Assembly: GCA_017545185.1 (NCBI GenBank)
Contig: JAFWQJ010000039.1
Location: 58,205-122,204, forward strand
Reading direction: 5' to 3'
Source: Oscillospiraceae bacterium
GTDB taxonomy: Bacteria; Bacillota; Clostridia; Oscillospirales; Ruminococcaceae
DNA: 64,000 bases
Shown here one piece after another: positions 44,901-52,511 of this stretch; position 1 is the stretch's first letter, and every line of letters starts with the position of its first letter. The notes below the pieces were generated by a model, which saw only the letters and a list, made by a program, of their open reading frames with translations, made no database searches and was not told the origin of the DNA. A program made the position numbers and the translations under genes.

Positions 44901-45551
44901 TGCCGTGCCGACCGAGAGCATCACGGAAATTGCGGAGATATGTGCATTCCGTTCGATGCGTTCTGCCGGGGCAGGTGCATGGACGGCCTGCGGATACGGG
45001 ACCGCAGGCGGCTGTACCGTCTCCGCGGAAGTGTCCGGCTCTGCGGATCCTTCCGTTTCCGGTTCCGCGGCAGTTTCCTCTGCGGTTCCCTCTGCCGCCG
45101 CCAAGACCGTTTCCGCAGCTTCCTCCGGTTCCGCAAGGACTGCGGCAGCTTCCTCTGCATATTCCGCAGCGGATTCAGCAGCAGCTGCCGGTTCAGCGGA
45201 TGCAGTTTCCGGCAGCGCGGCAGGAACAGGCCCGCCGTTCAGCTCCGCCTCCGCGATCGCCTGCGCGCGCGCTGCGGCAGCCTGCATCGCGGATTCCGTC
45301 ACCGGACGGATCGTCTGCGCCGTGTCTCCGCGCTGTACGGCAGGCGGCGCGATCTGCTGCACCCCGCCGGGCGGCGCCGGAAGCTTCAGTCCCGCCGCGG
45401 TCAGGTCCGCATCCTTGATGCGTCCTTCGCGGTACAGATGATACAGGATCTCCTTCTGCCTGCGGTTCTTTTTGCTGAGTACAGCCGTCAGGATACCGAG
45501 GATGATCGGGGAGACCAGCCAGATGATCACGGCAGCGGCTATCATTTCCAT
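41958..45551 (-). CDS. Giant polytopic membrane protein (DUF2157/DUF2339-like)
   Basis: A 1,197-residue membrane protein of unknown function. A first span (about 3-25) is followed by a cytoplasmic Ala/Glu/Pro-rich linker (about 60-215), then by an almost unbroken series of hydrophobic spans to the end, about 30 by eye. The opening of the membrane part, ISVMLSVGTALIIIAGLIFVRSAWDTMGSFGKLLTLAAGSGLFFGASALARRA in outline, recalls DUF2157/DUF2339 proteins. The ATG at 45551 follows AAGGAGGG; a TTG two codons earlier would be too close to it. The opposite strand also has a long open frame caused by base composition. It stands alone. Confidence 0.8.
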   Translation of the reverse strand: MEMIAAAVIIWLVSPIILGILTAVLSKKNRRQKEILYHLYREGRIKDADLTAAGLKLPAPPGGVQQIAPPAVQRGDTAQTIRPVTESAMQAAAARAQAIAEAELNGGPVPAALPETASAEPAAAAESAAEYAEEAAAVLAEPEEAAETVLAAAEGTAEETAAEPETEGSAEPDTSAETVQPPAVPYPQAVHAPAPAERIERNAHISAISVMLSVGTALIIIAGLIFVRSAWDTMGSFGKLLTLAAGSGLFFGASALARRAWSLERTAMAFFTLGAVFLPISVWAAGCFELLGSELSGAGNPWLIALSFAAFTPIALYAAKNYKQLGWGIAAAAGAALAYYFAAGGLLKTISLPDGSRKAVGIAVFCLAAAIPAPLLAFRCEELAARLHEPMNRIPVPFAAGITAVSGILTFACFDAGKAGHRLTALYAAAFILIAAALLAPVFTERLKDLTMVPVTGYLLLGCAMLLYPLYDSVLMQFDPDTGDLLRRNGDVYASAAGMICAVLILILLLLRVLPETVRKGGLIAAFGVTALSVFPHVTAVSDLDPGISAPVITLLTAAVLLLLTWLCAAKQKPALPVSILIACVSVLPVLDLVRMLWTGGSHYGELIVSGAMLLLFGLFILTKKHRTDLSDLLFTLLSCGFAAAALGHYEDKYAVQWLVAGILLLIALLWWMLALAHDTEKPVQYVFAWLWLPALYGVMFSIPLLKDGPAILLMTASAAAVGFVTYFTTPVRFHTVRRTVFGTAIVPGLLLGMFSPAFLGEKWYLAELLLCTVIAAGVWRLFANRGFKKLSALSFGTALFLTLELTFFAVKERMFFGDMRFSVLMVTAAWIIALSALSAAVSKRMVLFVGSDAVVNVMDIAAPLSALVLSCGLIVLSQTEWEPFCFVFTLAVCIMAWFVTKPSRTVTPLLCACALLVALEALRVHLHTGADSLLAVMLILMLGMTVLFPYLGIVLRESQDNPKLQHKSWSLTVFGGVIPVWLLLMLFDLSGISYSHDQQRWMIFFVPVMIAGYLLQLRKSFPGAEKDRLFKTAAAACCMIAFWIQPVLDVEDTYFAGKLHILPLVGFGIVIRKLYGRETGGGFLFAIGCYSMLRLGIGAAVSENSADLLTVLAVALILFVASFYVKQKKWFLLGGISLVLTGIYMHMKLTQGRQWWVYLLLAGLLLIVVAAANETLKQKGDSLKTKAGRLWDDWTW

Positions 45552-45639
45552 ATGCAACCCTCCTTTTCCGGAGCTTTTATTTGATTATTTCTATTATAGC
45601 ACGATTATTTCAAAAAAGCAAGCAATTCCCTGCAAAAGA

Positions 45640-45672
45640 GCGGCCTGCACCGTTCGGTACAGACCGCCTGTT
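45640..45672 (-). terminator. Terminator of the dockerin protease gene
   Basis: On the minus strand GCGGTCTGTACC pairs with GGTGCAGGCCGC (one G-U) around a short loop, followed by TCTTTTG, a few bases after the stop at 45681. Confidence 0.7.
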
Positions 45673-45680
45673 TTCTGAGA

Positions 45681-47399
45681 TCAGCCCCAGCCGCCCCAGC
45701 CGGAATTGTTCCAGCCGCTCCAGTCTCCGCCGGGCCAGCCGCCGCCCGGCCAGCTCCAGCCGCCGGGATCCTGTGTCTGCTGCGCCGCCTCGGTCCAGAC
45801 CTCGCGGCTCGAGCCCTCGCGGATCGTCACGGTGCAGTAGCCGCCGCCGATCGAATTGACCTCCACGGTCACACCGGGATCGACCGTCTGGCGCCCGTTA
45901 TCGTCATACCACTGGAAGCCCTGATTGCCGCAGTCAACGCTGCTGCCCTCCGTGAAGAAGCCGTGATCGCCGTCCACAATGCGCAGCACGCGCTGCTTTA
46001 AGTTGCTGGTGTCGTAATTGAGGCCGTAATTGTTCCAGCAGAACTCCGGCCCCCATTTGCCGATGCCGGTCTCCGCATCACAGTGCAGGACGCGGATGCC
46101 GCCGCCGTTGAACATGTCGTAGGTAAACTGGCCGGAGAAGCCCAGCGTATTGTTGCCGGTGTCCGTCGCATATTCCAGAACGAAATATTCCGTCAGGAAA
46201 GATGTATCAGTGTCGAACGTCTCACCCTCATAATAAGAGCGCGGGATCAGAATGCAGCCCGGTGCATCCTGCGAGGACTGCAGCGAGAAGGTCTGCGTGC
46301 CGCCGGTATAGATATGCACCTCGTCCAGTGCATACCAGCCGTACATCAGCTTGTCGAACGCGGTCATGTCGCCCATGGCCTCGTCCATCATCGCAAAGCC
46401 CGCCTTGCCCGGCAGACCGTCGCCGTCACCAATCGGGTTCACATAATAGTAATAGTCCGGCAGACCCATTGCATGACCGAGCTCATGCACCCATGTGCTG
46501 TTGAAGCCGCTGCGGTCATTGAGCGGCCACGCGCCCATGCAGATATTGCCCGGCTTGACGCTGTCATACCGCGACCAGCCGCCGTATTGATACGAGCACG
46601 GCCACCACGGGCTGTAGTAATCCATTTCCGGATTCGCCGCAGGCGGCAGGGACATGAGGAACGTATCCAGCACCAGATCGCCGTTTCCGTCGTAATCCCG
46701 GTAATTGATATCCGCATTCAGCGCCTTCATGATCTCATCGACCAGCATATCCGACGCCTCTGCGTATGTATCCAGCGAGAAGCGCGCGGTATACTTATAG
46801 ACATCGCCGGTCAGGTGCAGCCTGCCGTAGGACGAACGGTTGTAGTATGCCGTGATGCTTTCCAGCGGGAACGCATCGCTCTGCGCGTCCTCCTCACCGA
46901 AAGCCAGATCGTAGATCTCCTCCGTTGAATAATCCCGCTCATTTTTGCAGTCCGGGAACTCCACGGAGACCATGAGGATCTTCTGCTCTCCGACAGAGCC
47001 GAGCGTCGGCTCCACTGCGCGCACCGGCGGATAGATCAGCTGTTTTTCGTCCGGGATCTCTGTTTCCTGATAGCGCGGCTGCGGATCCTTCTTTTCCAGC
47101 AAAATGCGCTTCAGAAGCGTCAGATCGTGCGCATCCAGCACATTGTTGTCGTCCAGGTCGGCATATTCCACGCTCTCCCCGGTCAGCGCATTGGGCTGCG
47201 CCAGCAGACAGAACTGCAGCTCCTCGACATCAACCTTGTCCACGATCAGATCCAGGTTGACGTCCCCGTAATATCCGAGCAGGGTCTGCTCAATGCGCGC
47301 GGACGCCTTCACCGCTGAAAACGGCATCAGCATCAGAACACCTGCCGCTGCAAGCAGTCCTGCAAAGAGGTTTCTTTTTTTTCGTTTATTCGTATGCAA
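45681..47399 (-). CDS. Dockerin-containing M6-type metalloprotease
   Basis: A secreted protease of 572 residues. A signal peptide (about 1-34) is followed by an N-terminal dockerin (about 42-100) with GDVNLDLIVDKVDVEELQF and ADLDDNNVLDAHDLTLLKR. The catalytic part carries HELGHAMGLPDYY (zinc His305, His309, catalytic Glu306) and KAGFAMMDEAMGDMTAFDKLMYGW, as in M6 immune-inhibitor-A-like peptidases. The last 27 residues are almost only Gly, Trp, Pro and Ser, an unusual tail. The start is TTG at 47399. The dockerin predicts a place in the cellulosome. Transcription is from a consensus promoter at 47448-47476. Confidence 0.9.
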   Translation of the reverse strand: MHTNKRKKRNLFAGLLAAAGVLMLMPFSAVKASARIEQTLLGYYGDVNLDLIVDKVDVEELQFCLLAQPNALTGESVEYADLDDNNVLDAHDLTLLKRILLEKKDPQPRYQETEIPDEKQLIYPPVRAVEPTLGSVGEQKILMVSVEFPDCKNERDYSTEEIYDLAFGEEDAQSDAFPLESITAYYNRSSYGRLHLTGDVYKYTARFSLDTYAEASDMLVDEIMKALNADINYRDYDGNGDLVLDTFLMSLPPAANPEMDYYSPWWPCSYQYGGWSRYDSVKPGNICMGAWPLNDRSGFNSTWVHELGHAMGLPDYYYYVNPIGDGDGLPGKAGFAMMDEAMGDMTAFDKLMYGWYALDEVHIYTGGTQTFSLQSSQDAPGCILIPRSYYEGETFDTDTSFLTEYFVLEYATDTGNNTLGFSGQFTYDMFNGGGIRVLHCDAETGIGKWGPEFCWNNYGLNYDTSNLKQRVLRIVDGDHGFFTEGSSVDCGNQGFQWYDDNGRQTVDPGVTVEVNSIGGGYCTVTIREGSSREVWTEAAQQTQDPGGWSWPGGGWPGGDWSGWNNSGWGGWG

Positions 47400-47447
47400 A
47401 GCGGGTCACTTCCTTCGAGGGTTTTATATTTGAGGGTGTATATATTC

Positions 47448-47476
47448 AGTATAACGAATTTTTTTCAGATTGTCAA
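47448..47476 (-). promoter_or_regulatory. Promoter of the dockerin protease gene
   Basis: TTGACA (47476-47471), 17 bases, TATACT (47453-47448) on the minus strand, with a leader of about 40 bases. Confidence 0.75.
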
Positions 47477-47588
47477 TGCATTTTTTGCGATTTCTGCCGA
47501 TGCACCGGAGAATAACAACAATCATTAAGACTTTTTTCAGCCTGTTTTCGCCGCTTTGCATCTTCAAAAATATTTCAGAACCCTGCAC

Positions 47589-47617
47589 TTTACTTTTTCC
47601 GGATTTTGTGTTATACT
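47589..47617 (+). promoter_or_regulatory. Promoter of the dnaD-dnaI-like operon
   Basis: TTTACT (47589-47594), 17 bases, TATACT (47612-47617), about 28 bases before the start codon. Confidence 0.65.
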
Positions 47618-47651
47618 ATAAGAGTATTACTATGTCCGGGAGGTCGGCATC

Positions 47652-48683
47652 ATGGATATCTATCTGAATAACGGGCACGCCTTCCCGGTTCCGGTCGCGG
47701 TCGCAGATCATCTGCTGGGGCTTGCCAGCCATGACCAGCTGAAGGTCCTGCTCTTTGTGCTCTGCCATGCGGGCGAAACGCTCACCGAGGCGCAGATCGC
47801 GAAAAGCTGCAAGGTGCAGCCCGCCGCCGTTGAGGAGGCACTCGTTTTCTGGCAGGACTGCAACATCCTGCAGAATGCACCCGCAGTTCCGGCTGTTTCC
47901 GTACAGAAAACCGCGGCGGAAGCTCCGCCCGCACAGGCAGCACCCGTTCAGCCGGTGCAGACCGTGCAGCAGAGCCGTCCGGCGGCAGCGGTGCAGAACA
48001 GCAGCCGTCCGAATCTGCGGCCCAGTGAGATCGCAGAACGCATCCAAAAGGATCCCGCCGTGGCAGAAATGTTCCATGCAGTGGAAAGCTTCACCGGCAA
48101 GCGGAATCATATCATTGACAACAGCCTTGTCTGGATGCATGAGTATCTCGGCCTGCAGCCTGATATTATTCTGATGCTCGCTGCATTCTGCGCACAGGAA
48201 GGCTTCAACGTGCGCTATATGGAGCAGATTGCGGTCGAATGGCAGGAGCGCGGCATCACCACGCACAAACTGGCACTGGACGATATCAACCGGCGCACCG
48301 AGGCCAGAAGCTATACCGGCAGGATCATGGCCATGTTTGATATGAAGCGCAGGCCGACGACCAAACAGCAGGAGTATATCGACAGCTGGCAGCAAAGCGG
48401 TTTTTTACCCGAACTGATCCGGCTCGCTTACGAAAAGGCACGCGATAAAAAAGGTGACGAAATCACCTTGGAAAGCATCCGTTATATAGACGGCATTCTC
48501 CGCCGCTGGGAAAAAGCGGGCATCCGCACCCCGGAGGACGCCGCACAGGAGGACGCTGCTTTTTATGCGGCGAAAAAACAGGAAACACAAACGGCCGGCA
48601 AATCGACTTCAAAAAGCCACAGAGAGGCTGACAACGCTTCTTTTGACCTGGAAGAATTCAAAAAGTTAAAAAACAAATTCTGA
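47652..48683 (+). CDS. DnaD-domain replication protein
   Basis: A primosome-type protein of 343 residues, related to DnaD/DnaB of Firmicutes. An N-terminal winged-helix part (about 1-75: DQLKVLLFVLCHAGETLTEAQIAKSCKVQPAAVEEALVFW in outline) is followed by a Pro/Ala/Gln linker and two DnaD-like helical domains (about 120-190 and 215-290), the second containing YIDSWQQSGFLPELIRLAYEKARD. GGGAGGT precedes the ATG. It is followed 20 bases later by a DnaI/DnaC-like loader, so the pair probably serves replication start or restart. Confidence 0.88.
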   Translation: MDIYLNNGHAFPVPVAVADHLLGLASHDQLKVLLFVLCHAGETLTEAQIAKSCKVQPAAVEEALVFWQDCNILQNAPAVPAVSVQKTAAEAPPAQAAPVQPVQTVQQSRPAAAVQNSSRPNLRPSEIAERIQKDPAVAEMFHAVESFTGKRNHIIDNSLVWMHEYLGLQPDIILMLAAFCAQEGFNVRYMEQIAVEWQERGITTHKLALDDINRRTEARSYTGRIMAMFDMKRRPTTKQQEYIDSWQQSGFLPELIRLAYEKARDKKGDEITLESIRYIDGILRRWEKAGIRTPEDAAQEDAAFYAAKKQETQTAGKSTSKSHREADNASFDLEEFKKLKNKF

Positions 48684-48703
48684 TTTAAAAAGCCGAGGGA
48701 ATT

Positions 48704-49690
48704 ATGTATCAGAAAGCTATATATGACGAGGCAATTCGTCGCATTCAGGAACGTCGGATATCTGCGCAAAAACAGCAGGAAACCCGCACAGATCAAATTC
48801 GCGCCAAAATTCCTGAGATAGCTGAATTGGATCGTCAGCTGCGCAATACCTGTCTCTCTCTTGCAAAGACATTTGGAACAAAAGACTGCAAAGAAAGAAT
48901 CAAAAAGCTGGAACAGTATTGCGAGAGTGCTGAGAACATGCTTCGGCGGATTCTTGTGCAGCACGGATATCCGGAAAATTATCTTGATACACAGTATTTA
49001 TGTCCTCATTGCAATGACACCGGATTTGTCGGCGGAAAACCGTGTGAATGTCTGATTCGCGAAATTGGAATGCTAGGTGCAGAAAAGCTGAACGCACAAT
49101 CACAGCTTTCACTTTGCTCCTTCAATTCGTTTTCTCTTTCTTATTACAACAATCTCCCCCCCGAGGAATATCGGGAAATGTGTAACATATTTGAAAAGTG
49201 CCGTTCTTATGCGCATAATTTTAATTTGCACACATCCGACAATATCCTGATGATTGGCAATACCGGACTCGGAAAAACGCATCTGTCCTTGTCGATCGCA
49301 ACGGTTCTTCTGCAAAACGGATTCAGCGTCATCTATGATTCTGTCGGAAATCTGATGCACAAGCTTGAGATGGAGCATTTCGGAAAGAACTCTGATGGAA
49401 ACACACTGGATTTGCTGCTGGAATGCGATCTTTTGATTCTTGACGATTTTGGAACCGAATTTGTCACCAGCTTCACCAAGTCCATGATTTACACGATCAT
49501 CAATAGCAGAATCAACGCTGAAAAGCCTTTTATCGTTAATACCAATCTTGTCGAAGAAGACTTGCAGGAGCAATACGGAAACCGAATTCTTTCGCGTTTA
49601 TTTTCCGCGTGTATAATGCAGTTTTATGGCAGAGATATCCGACAACAAAAAAGAATCCAGCAGAACAGAAGTCAGGAGGCAAGAACATGA
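48704..49690 (+). CDS. DnaI/DnaC-like helicase loader ATPase
   Basis: An AAA+ ATPase of 328 residues that loads the replicative helicase. After a coiled N-terminal part comes a Cys cluster (YLCPHCNDTGFVGGKPCECL), probably zinc-binding as in DnaI. Walker A is LMIGNTGLGKTHLSLSIA, Walker B is LLILDDFGTEF, and NTNLVEEDLQEQYGNRILSRLF follows. GAGGGAAT precedes the ATG. The gene is visibly more AT-rich than its neighbours. It ends in an ATGA overlap with the kinase gene. Confidence 0.9.
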   Translation: MYQKAIYDEAIRRIQERRISAQKQQETRTDQIRAKIPEIAELDRQLRNTCLSLAKTFGTKDCKERIKKLEQYCESAENMLRRILVQHGYPENYLDTQYLCPHCNDTGFVGGKPCECLIREIGMLGAEKLNAQSQLSLCSFNSFSLSYYNNLPPEEYREMCNIFEKCRSYAHNFNLHTSDNILMIGNTGLGKTHLSLSIATVLLQNGFSVIYDSVGNLMHKLEMEHFGKNSDGNTLDLLLECDLLILDDFGTEFVTSFTKSMIYTIINSRINAEKPFIVNTNLVEEDLQEQYGNRILSRLFSACIMQFYGRDIRQQKRIQQNRSQEART

Positions 49691-50622
49691 ACGAGATCTC
49701 TTTGCAGGAAATCAATCATCTCGCGAAGGAGGCTCCGGAGCTCTTTGTGATCGACGCAGAAGCCGCTTACGACAAGCAGCTCCGCGATCTCGCGGACGAT
49801 ATCTGCCGGCACGCAAAGGAGCGCCCGATCACGCTGATCTCAGGGCCGTCCGGCTCCGGCAAGACCACGACCGCCTGCCGCCTTGAGCAGATCCTCGACG
49901 CCTCCGGATTTGAGGCGCATACGCTTTCCATGGACAATTACTACGCCGACGGCACGCGCAATGCCGACATCGTCGATCAGTTCGGAAAGCCCGATTACGA
50001 ATCCCCGCTGCGGCTGGATACCGACCTGCTGAACACGCAGCTCGAGCAGCTTGCCCGCGGTGAGGAGGTCGAGCTGCCGCGCTTCGATTTCGCCGCGCAG
50101 AAGCAGCTCAAATCCGGCAGAACGCTCCGGAGAAAGCGCAATGAGCTCATCATCATGGAGGGCATCCACGCGCTGAACCCGGATGTTACCGGCGATACGC
50201 ACAGCATTGCGAACCGCATTTATCTCAGCGTGCGCACGCGCATCACGGTCGGTGAGAACCGGCTGCATCCCTCGCTGATCCGCTTTGCGCGCCGCCTGAT
50301 CCGCGACAGCCGCACCCGCGGCCGCTCGCCGCAGGAATCCTGCGAAATGCTCAGCAGCATTTCCAGAGGCGAAAATCTGTACATCATGCCGTATAAGCAT
50401 CTTGCGGACTACGAGCTTGATACCTTCATGAGCTATGAGCTTTCGGTCTATCAGCCGATCCTACTGGAGACCGTCCGGAAGCTGGCCGAAGCATCCGCAC
50501 CGGAGACCGGCATCCCGATGCTGCTCAGCGTGCTCGAGCAGCTGACGCCGCTGGAAAGCGAATGGATCCCCGAGCAGTCGCTCGTGCGGGAGTTCATCGG
50601 CGGTTCCGCGTTCACAAGCTGA
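49687..50622 (+). CDS. Uridine kinase-like nucleoside kinase
   Basis: A P-loop kinase of 311 residues. Walker A is LISGPSGSGKTTTACRLEQIL, followed by SMDNYYADGTRN, PLRLDTDLLNTQLEQLARGEEVELPRFDF in outline, and LIIMEGIHALNP. This layout is that of uridine kinase/phosphoribulokinase-like proteins; the substrate is uncertain. The start at 49687 is fixed by AGGAGG seven bases upstream and overlaps the loader's stop. The Clostridial proteins with an extra TGS/threonyl-like N-terminal domain are longer; this one has the short form. Confidence 0.85.
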   Translation: MNEISLQEINHLAKEAPELFVIDAEAAYDKQLRDLADDICRHAKERPITLISGPSGSGKTTTACRLEQILDASGFEAHTLSMDNYYADGTRNADIVDQFGKPDYESPLRLDTDLLNTQLEQLARGEEVELPRFDFAAQKQLKSGRTLRRKRNELIIMEGIHALNPDVTGDTHSIANRIYLSVRTRITVGENRLHPSLIRFARRLIRDSRTRGRSPQESCEMLSSISRGENLYIMPYKHLADYELDTFMSYELSVYQPILLETVRKLAEASAPETGIPMLLSVLEQLTPLESEWIPEQSLVREFIGGSAFTS

Positions 50623-51152
50623 TGCCCGCGCCCTTTGCGGTGTGCTTTTCCGGGCACAGACCCGAAAAGCTCCCGACCGGCACCTCTCTGCGTATGATCC
50701 AGAGCCTGCTCTACAGTGAGATCCGCAATGCGATCCGCGACGGTGCCGATACCTTTTATACCGGAACAGCCAGAGGCGTTGACCTCTGGGCGGCGGAAAT
50801 GGTGCTGCATTTCAAAAAGCAGTATCCCGCGCTGAAGCTGATCTGCGTGCTGCCCTATGCGGGACAGGGCGCCGGGCTCTCCGGTTCGGAGCGATACCGC
50901 TTCATGACCGTGCTGAACGCCGCAGACGAGACCGTCTGTATCTGTGAGCACTATCAGAAGAACTGCTACGCGATGCGCAACCGGTATATGATCCGTCACA
51001 GCAGACGGCTCATCGCGCTGGTCACGGACATGCGTTCCGGCACCGGCCAGACGATCCGCATGGCGGAGGCGGCAGGGCTTGAACTGCGGCTGCTCTCCGT
51101 GGAGCTGGCAAAGCAGCAGGCGCAGCCCGCTCATGATTATTTTTCGTTTTAA
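50622..51152 (+). CDS. SLOG-family protein (DUF1273/YpsA-like)
   Basis: A 176-residue Rossmann-like protein. CFSGHRPEKLP at the start and DTFYTGTARGVDLWAAEMVLHFKKQYPALKLICVLPYAGQ in outline are typical of the YpsA/DUF1273 group of the SLOG superfamily, thought to bind nucleotides or nucleotide-derived ligands. The ATG overlaps the previous stop (TGATG). Exact role unknown. Confidence 0.82.
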   Translation: MPAPFAVCFSGHRPEKLPTGTSLRMIQSLLYSEIRNAIRDGADTFYTGTARGVDLWAAEMVLHFKKQYPALKLICVLPYAGQGAGLSGSERYRFMTVLNAADETVCICEHYQKNCYAMRNRYMIRHSRRLIALVTDMRSGTGQTIRMAEAAGLELRLLSVELAKQQAQPAHDYFSF

Positions 51153-51238
51153 CGGCAACCCGCGCAGAGACTGTAAGTGCTCTGCGGCGCAGATCGTTTG
51201 CAAATCCCTGAACGGGAAGCCTCTGCGCGGCGCTGCCG
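51153..51238 (+). ncRNA. Candidate structured RNA before the LCP-like gene
   Basis: CCGCGCAGAG (51160-51169) and CTCTGCGCGG (51221-51230) are a perfect 10-base inverted repeat, extended outward by CGGCA (51153-51157) and TGCCG (51234-51238). Inside lie two smaller hairpins, TCTGC/GCAGA (51181-51193) and CCC/GGG (51206-51216). No T run follows, so it is not a simple terminator. It begins just past the SLOG stop and lies in the leader of the next gene. I match it to no known riboswitch. Confidence 0.4.
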
Positions 51239-51304
51239 GCCAATCACGGCACATATCCAATCAACAGGAAAGGAGCAGCAGTCTCAAAGGGACTGCGAAC
51301 AATC

Positions 51305-52363
51305 ATGGCAATGTCAAATTCCTATGCACGGCGCCGCCGCAGATCGAAGGCAGGCAGCACCGCGATCCCCTTCATGATCACCATTCTGATCTCTTTGCTC
51401 GTATTCGGCGGCGTTGCGCTGTACTTCTACAACAAGCTGACCGAAAAGACCAACGAGCTCAAGGTGATGGAGCCCGCGACCAAGATCATCTCCGCGGAGG
51501 ATATCAACACGATCCTGTTCGTGCTTGACCCCGCAGATGAAGGGCGGAAGAATGCGGTCATGCTGATGCGCTTCGACCCGGTGCGCAAGCAGATCCTCTG
51601 CATCGGCATCCCGCTGGAGCTTCAGGTTCAACTCGACAGCCGCGTGATGACGGTCGGTGCCTGCTACGAGAACCACGGCGCCGTCAGCCTGAAAGATGCT
51701 GTGGCCGAGACAATCGGACAGCCGGTTGACCGTTATATCATGATGGACAGCCGCGGCTTTGCGACGCTGGTCAACATCTTCGGCAACCCGAAAACGACGA
51801 TCGACATTGAGGACACCGGCCTGAACAAATCCAAGAACGGCCTGCCGGAAACGCTCGATATCGGAAAATACGAGCTGCTGCTCACCAGCCAGAGATACGC
51901 GGATGAGATCGAGCGCTGCACGAAGATCGGCCTGTCGATCGCGCAGCTGATCAATGACTGCATCAGCCCGGAGGATTCCCACGCGACAGCGGAAACCAGC
52001 GGCGGCAGCCGTATCGCGAACAATCTGGACAAGTATTTCAACACGGTTTTCAATGCTATCACCACAGATATCACCGTGATCGACTACGAGGATCACAAGC
52101 ACGCGATCAGCTATGTGTTCCAGTATGCGGTATCGCCGGCGCGCGGCTACACCATGGGCTGCCAGAAGCAGGAGGACGGTACGCTGACGATCAACGAGTC
52201 CACGCTGAACGACCTGAAGATGCTGTTTGCATCCAGCAGCTCGAATACGAAGTCCTCCGGTGATTCCTCCTCCGAGTCACAGGCGGAAGCGCCTGCAGAG
52301 GCACCGGCAGAAGAACCGGCGGAAGCCCCCGCAGAGGAGCAGCCCGCCGATCCCGCAGAATGA
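51305..52363 (+). CDS. LytR-CpsA-Psr-like membrane protein, catalytic residues missing
   Basis: A 352-residue protein with one N-terminal span (about 20-43) and an outer domain that resembles the LCP fold: NTILFVLDPADEGRKNAVMLMRFDPVRKQILCIGIPLELQVQL in outline corresponds to the LCP core. LCP enzymes need an Asp before the M-L-V strand and IPRD-type Arg/Asp after it; here they read KNAV and IPLEL, so glycopolymer-ligase activity is doubtful. The tail is an Ala/Glu/Pro-rich repeat (AEAPAEEPAEAPAEEQPADP). Two Met codons (51305, 51311) are possible starts; a hairpin lies between AAAGGAG and the start. Confidence 0.65.
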   Translation: MAMSNSYARRRRRSKAGSTAIPFMITILISLLVFGGVALYFYNKLTEKTNELKVMEPATKIISAEDINTILFVLDPADEGRKNAVMLMRFDPVRKQILCIGIPLELQVQLDSRVMTVGACYENHGAVSLKDAVAETIGQPVDRYIMMDSRGFATLVNIFGNPKTTIDIEDTGLNKSKNGLPETLDIGKYELLLTSQRYADEIERCTKIGLSIAQLINDCISPEDSHATAETSGGSRIANNLDKYFNTVFNAITTDITVIDYEDHKHAISYVFQYAVSPARGYTMGCQKQEDGTLTINESTLNDLKMLFASSSSNTKSSGDSSSESQAEAPAEAPAEEPAEAPAEEQPADPAE

Positions 52364-52378
52364 TTTACTGCATGATAC

Positions 52379-52413
52379 GAAAGATCCCTTCGCTGAGGCG
52401 GAGGGATCTTTTT
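52379..52413 (+). terminator. Terminator of the LCP-like gene
   Basis: AAAGATCCCT and AGGGATCTTT enclose a 12-base loop with a following T run, 16 bases past the stop. Confidence 0.9.
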
Positions 52414-52453
52414 GTATGCAGCACGGCAGAGCCCTGTTCCCCGCTGATATGCC

Positions 52454-52486
52454 AAAAGGACGCCGATGCAGTATCAGCGTCCTTTT
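52454..52486. terminator. Terminator hairpin beside R3 repeat (valS side)
   Basis: AAAAGGACGCCGAT and ATCAGCGTCCTTTT pair closely; it is the sister of 41781-41814. On the minus strand it lies beyond the R3 repeat behind valS. Confidence 0.8.
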
Positions 52487-52511
52487 CCTGTTTTATTGTC
52501 TGCATTATGAT

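Noticed and set aside
41643-45584. Uninterrupted plus-strand frame of 1,313 codons
   Set aside because: It is the antisense shadow of the giant membrane protein gene: Arg/Gln/His-rich, no domain, no ribosome-binding site; GC-rich third positions keep the frame open. Only its first part matches a lipoprotein signal peptide, noted separately.
51191-51216. tRNA-like T-arm (GTTTGCAAATCC) between SLOG and LCP-like genes
   Set aside because: No acceptor stem, anticodon arm or CCA end can be drawn; the region folds better as the multi-stem element.
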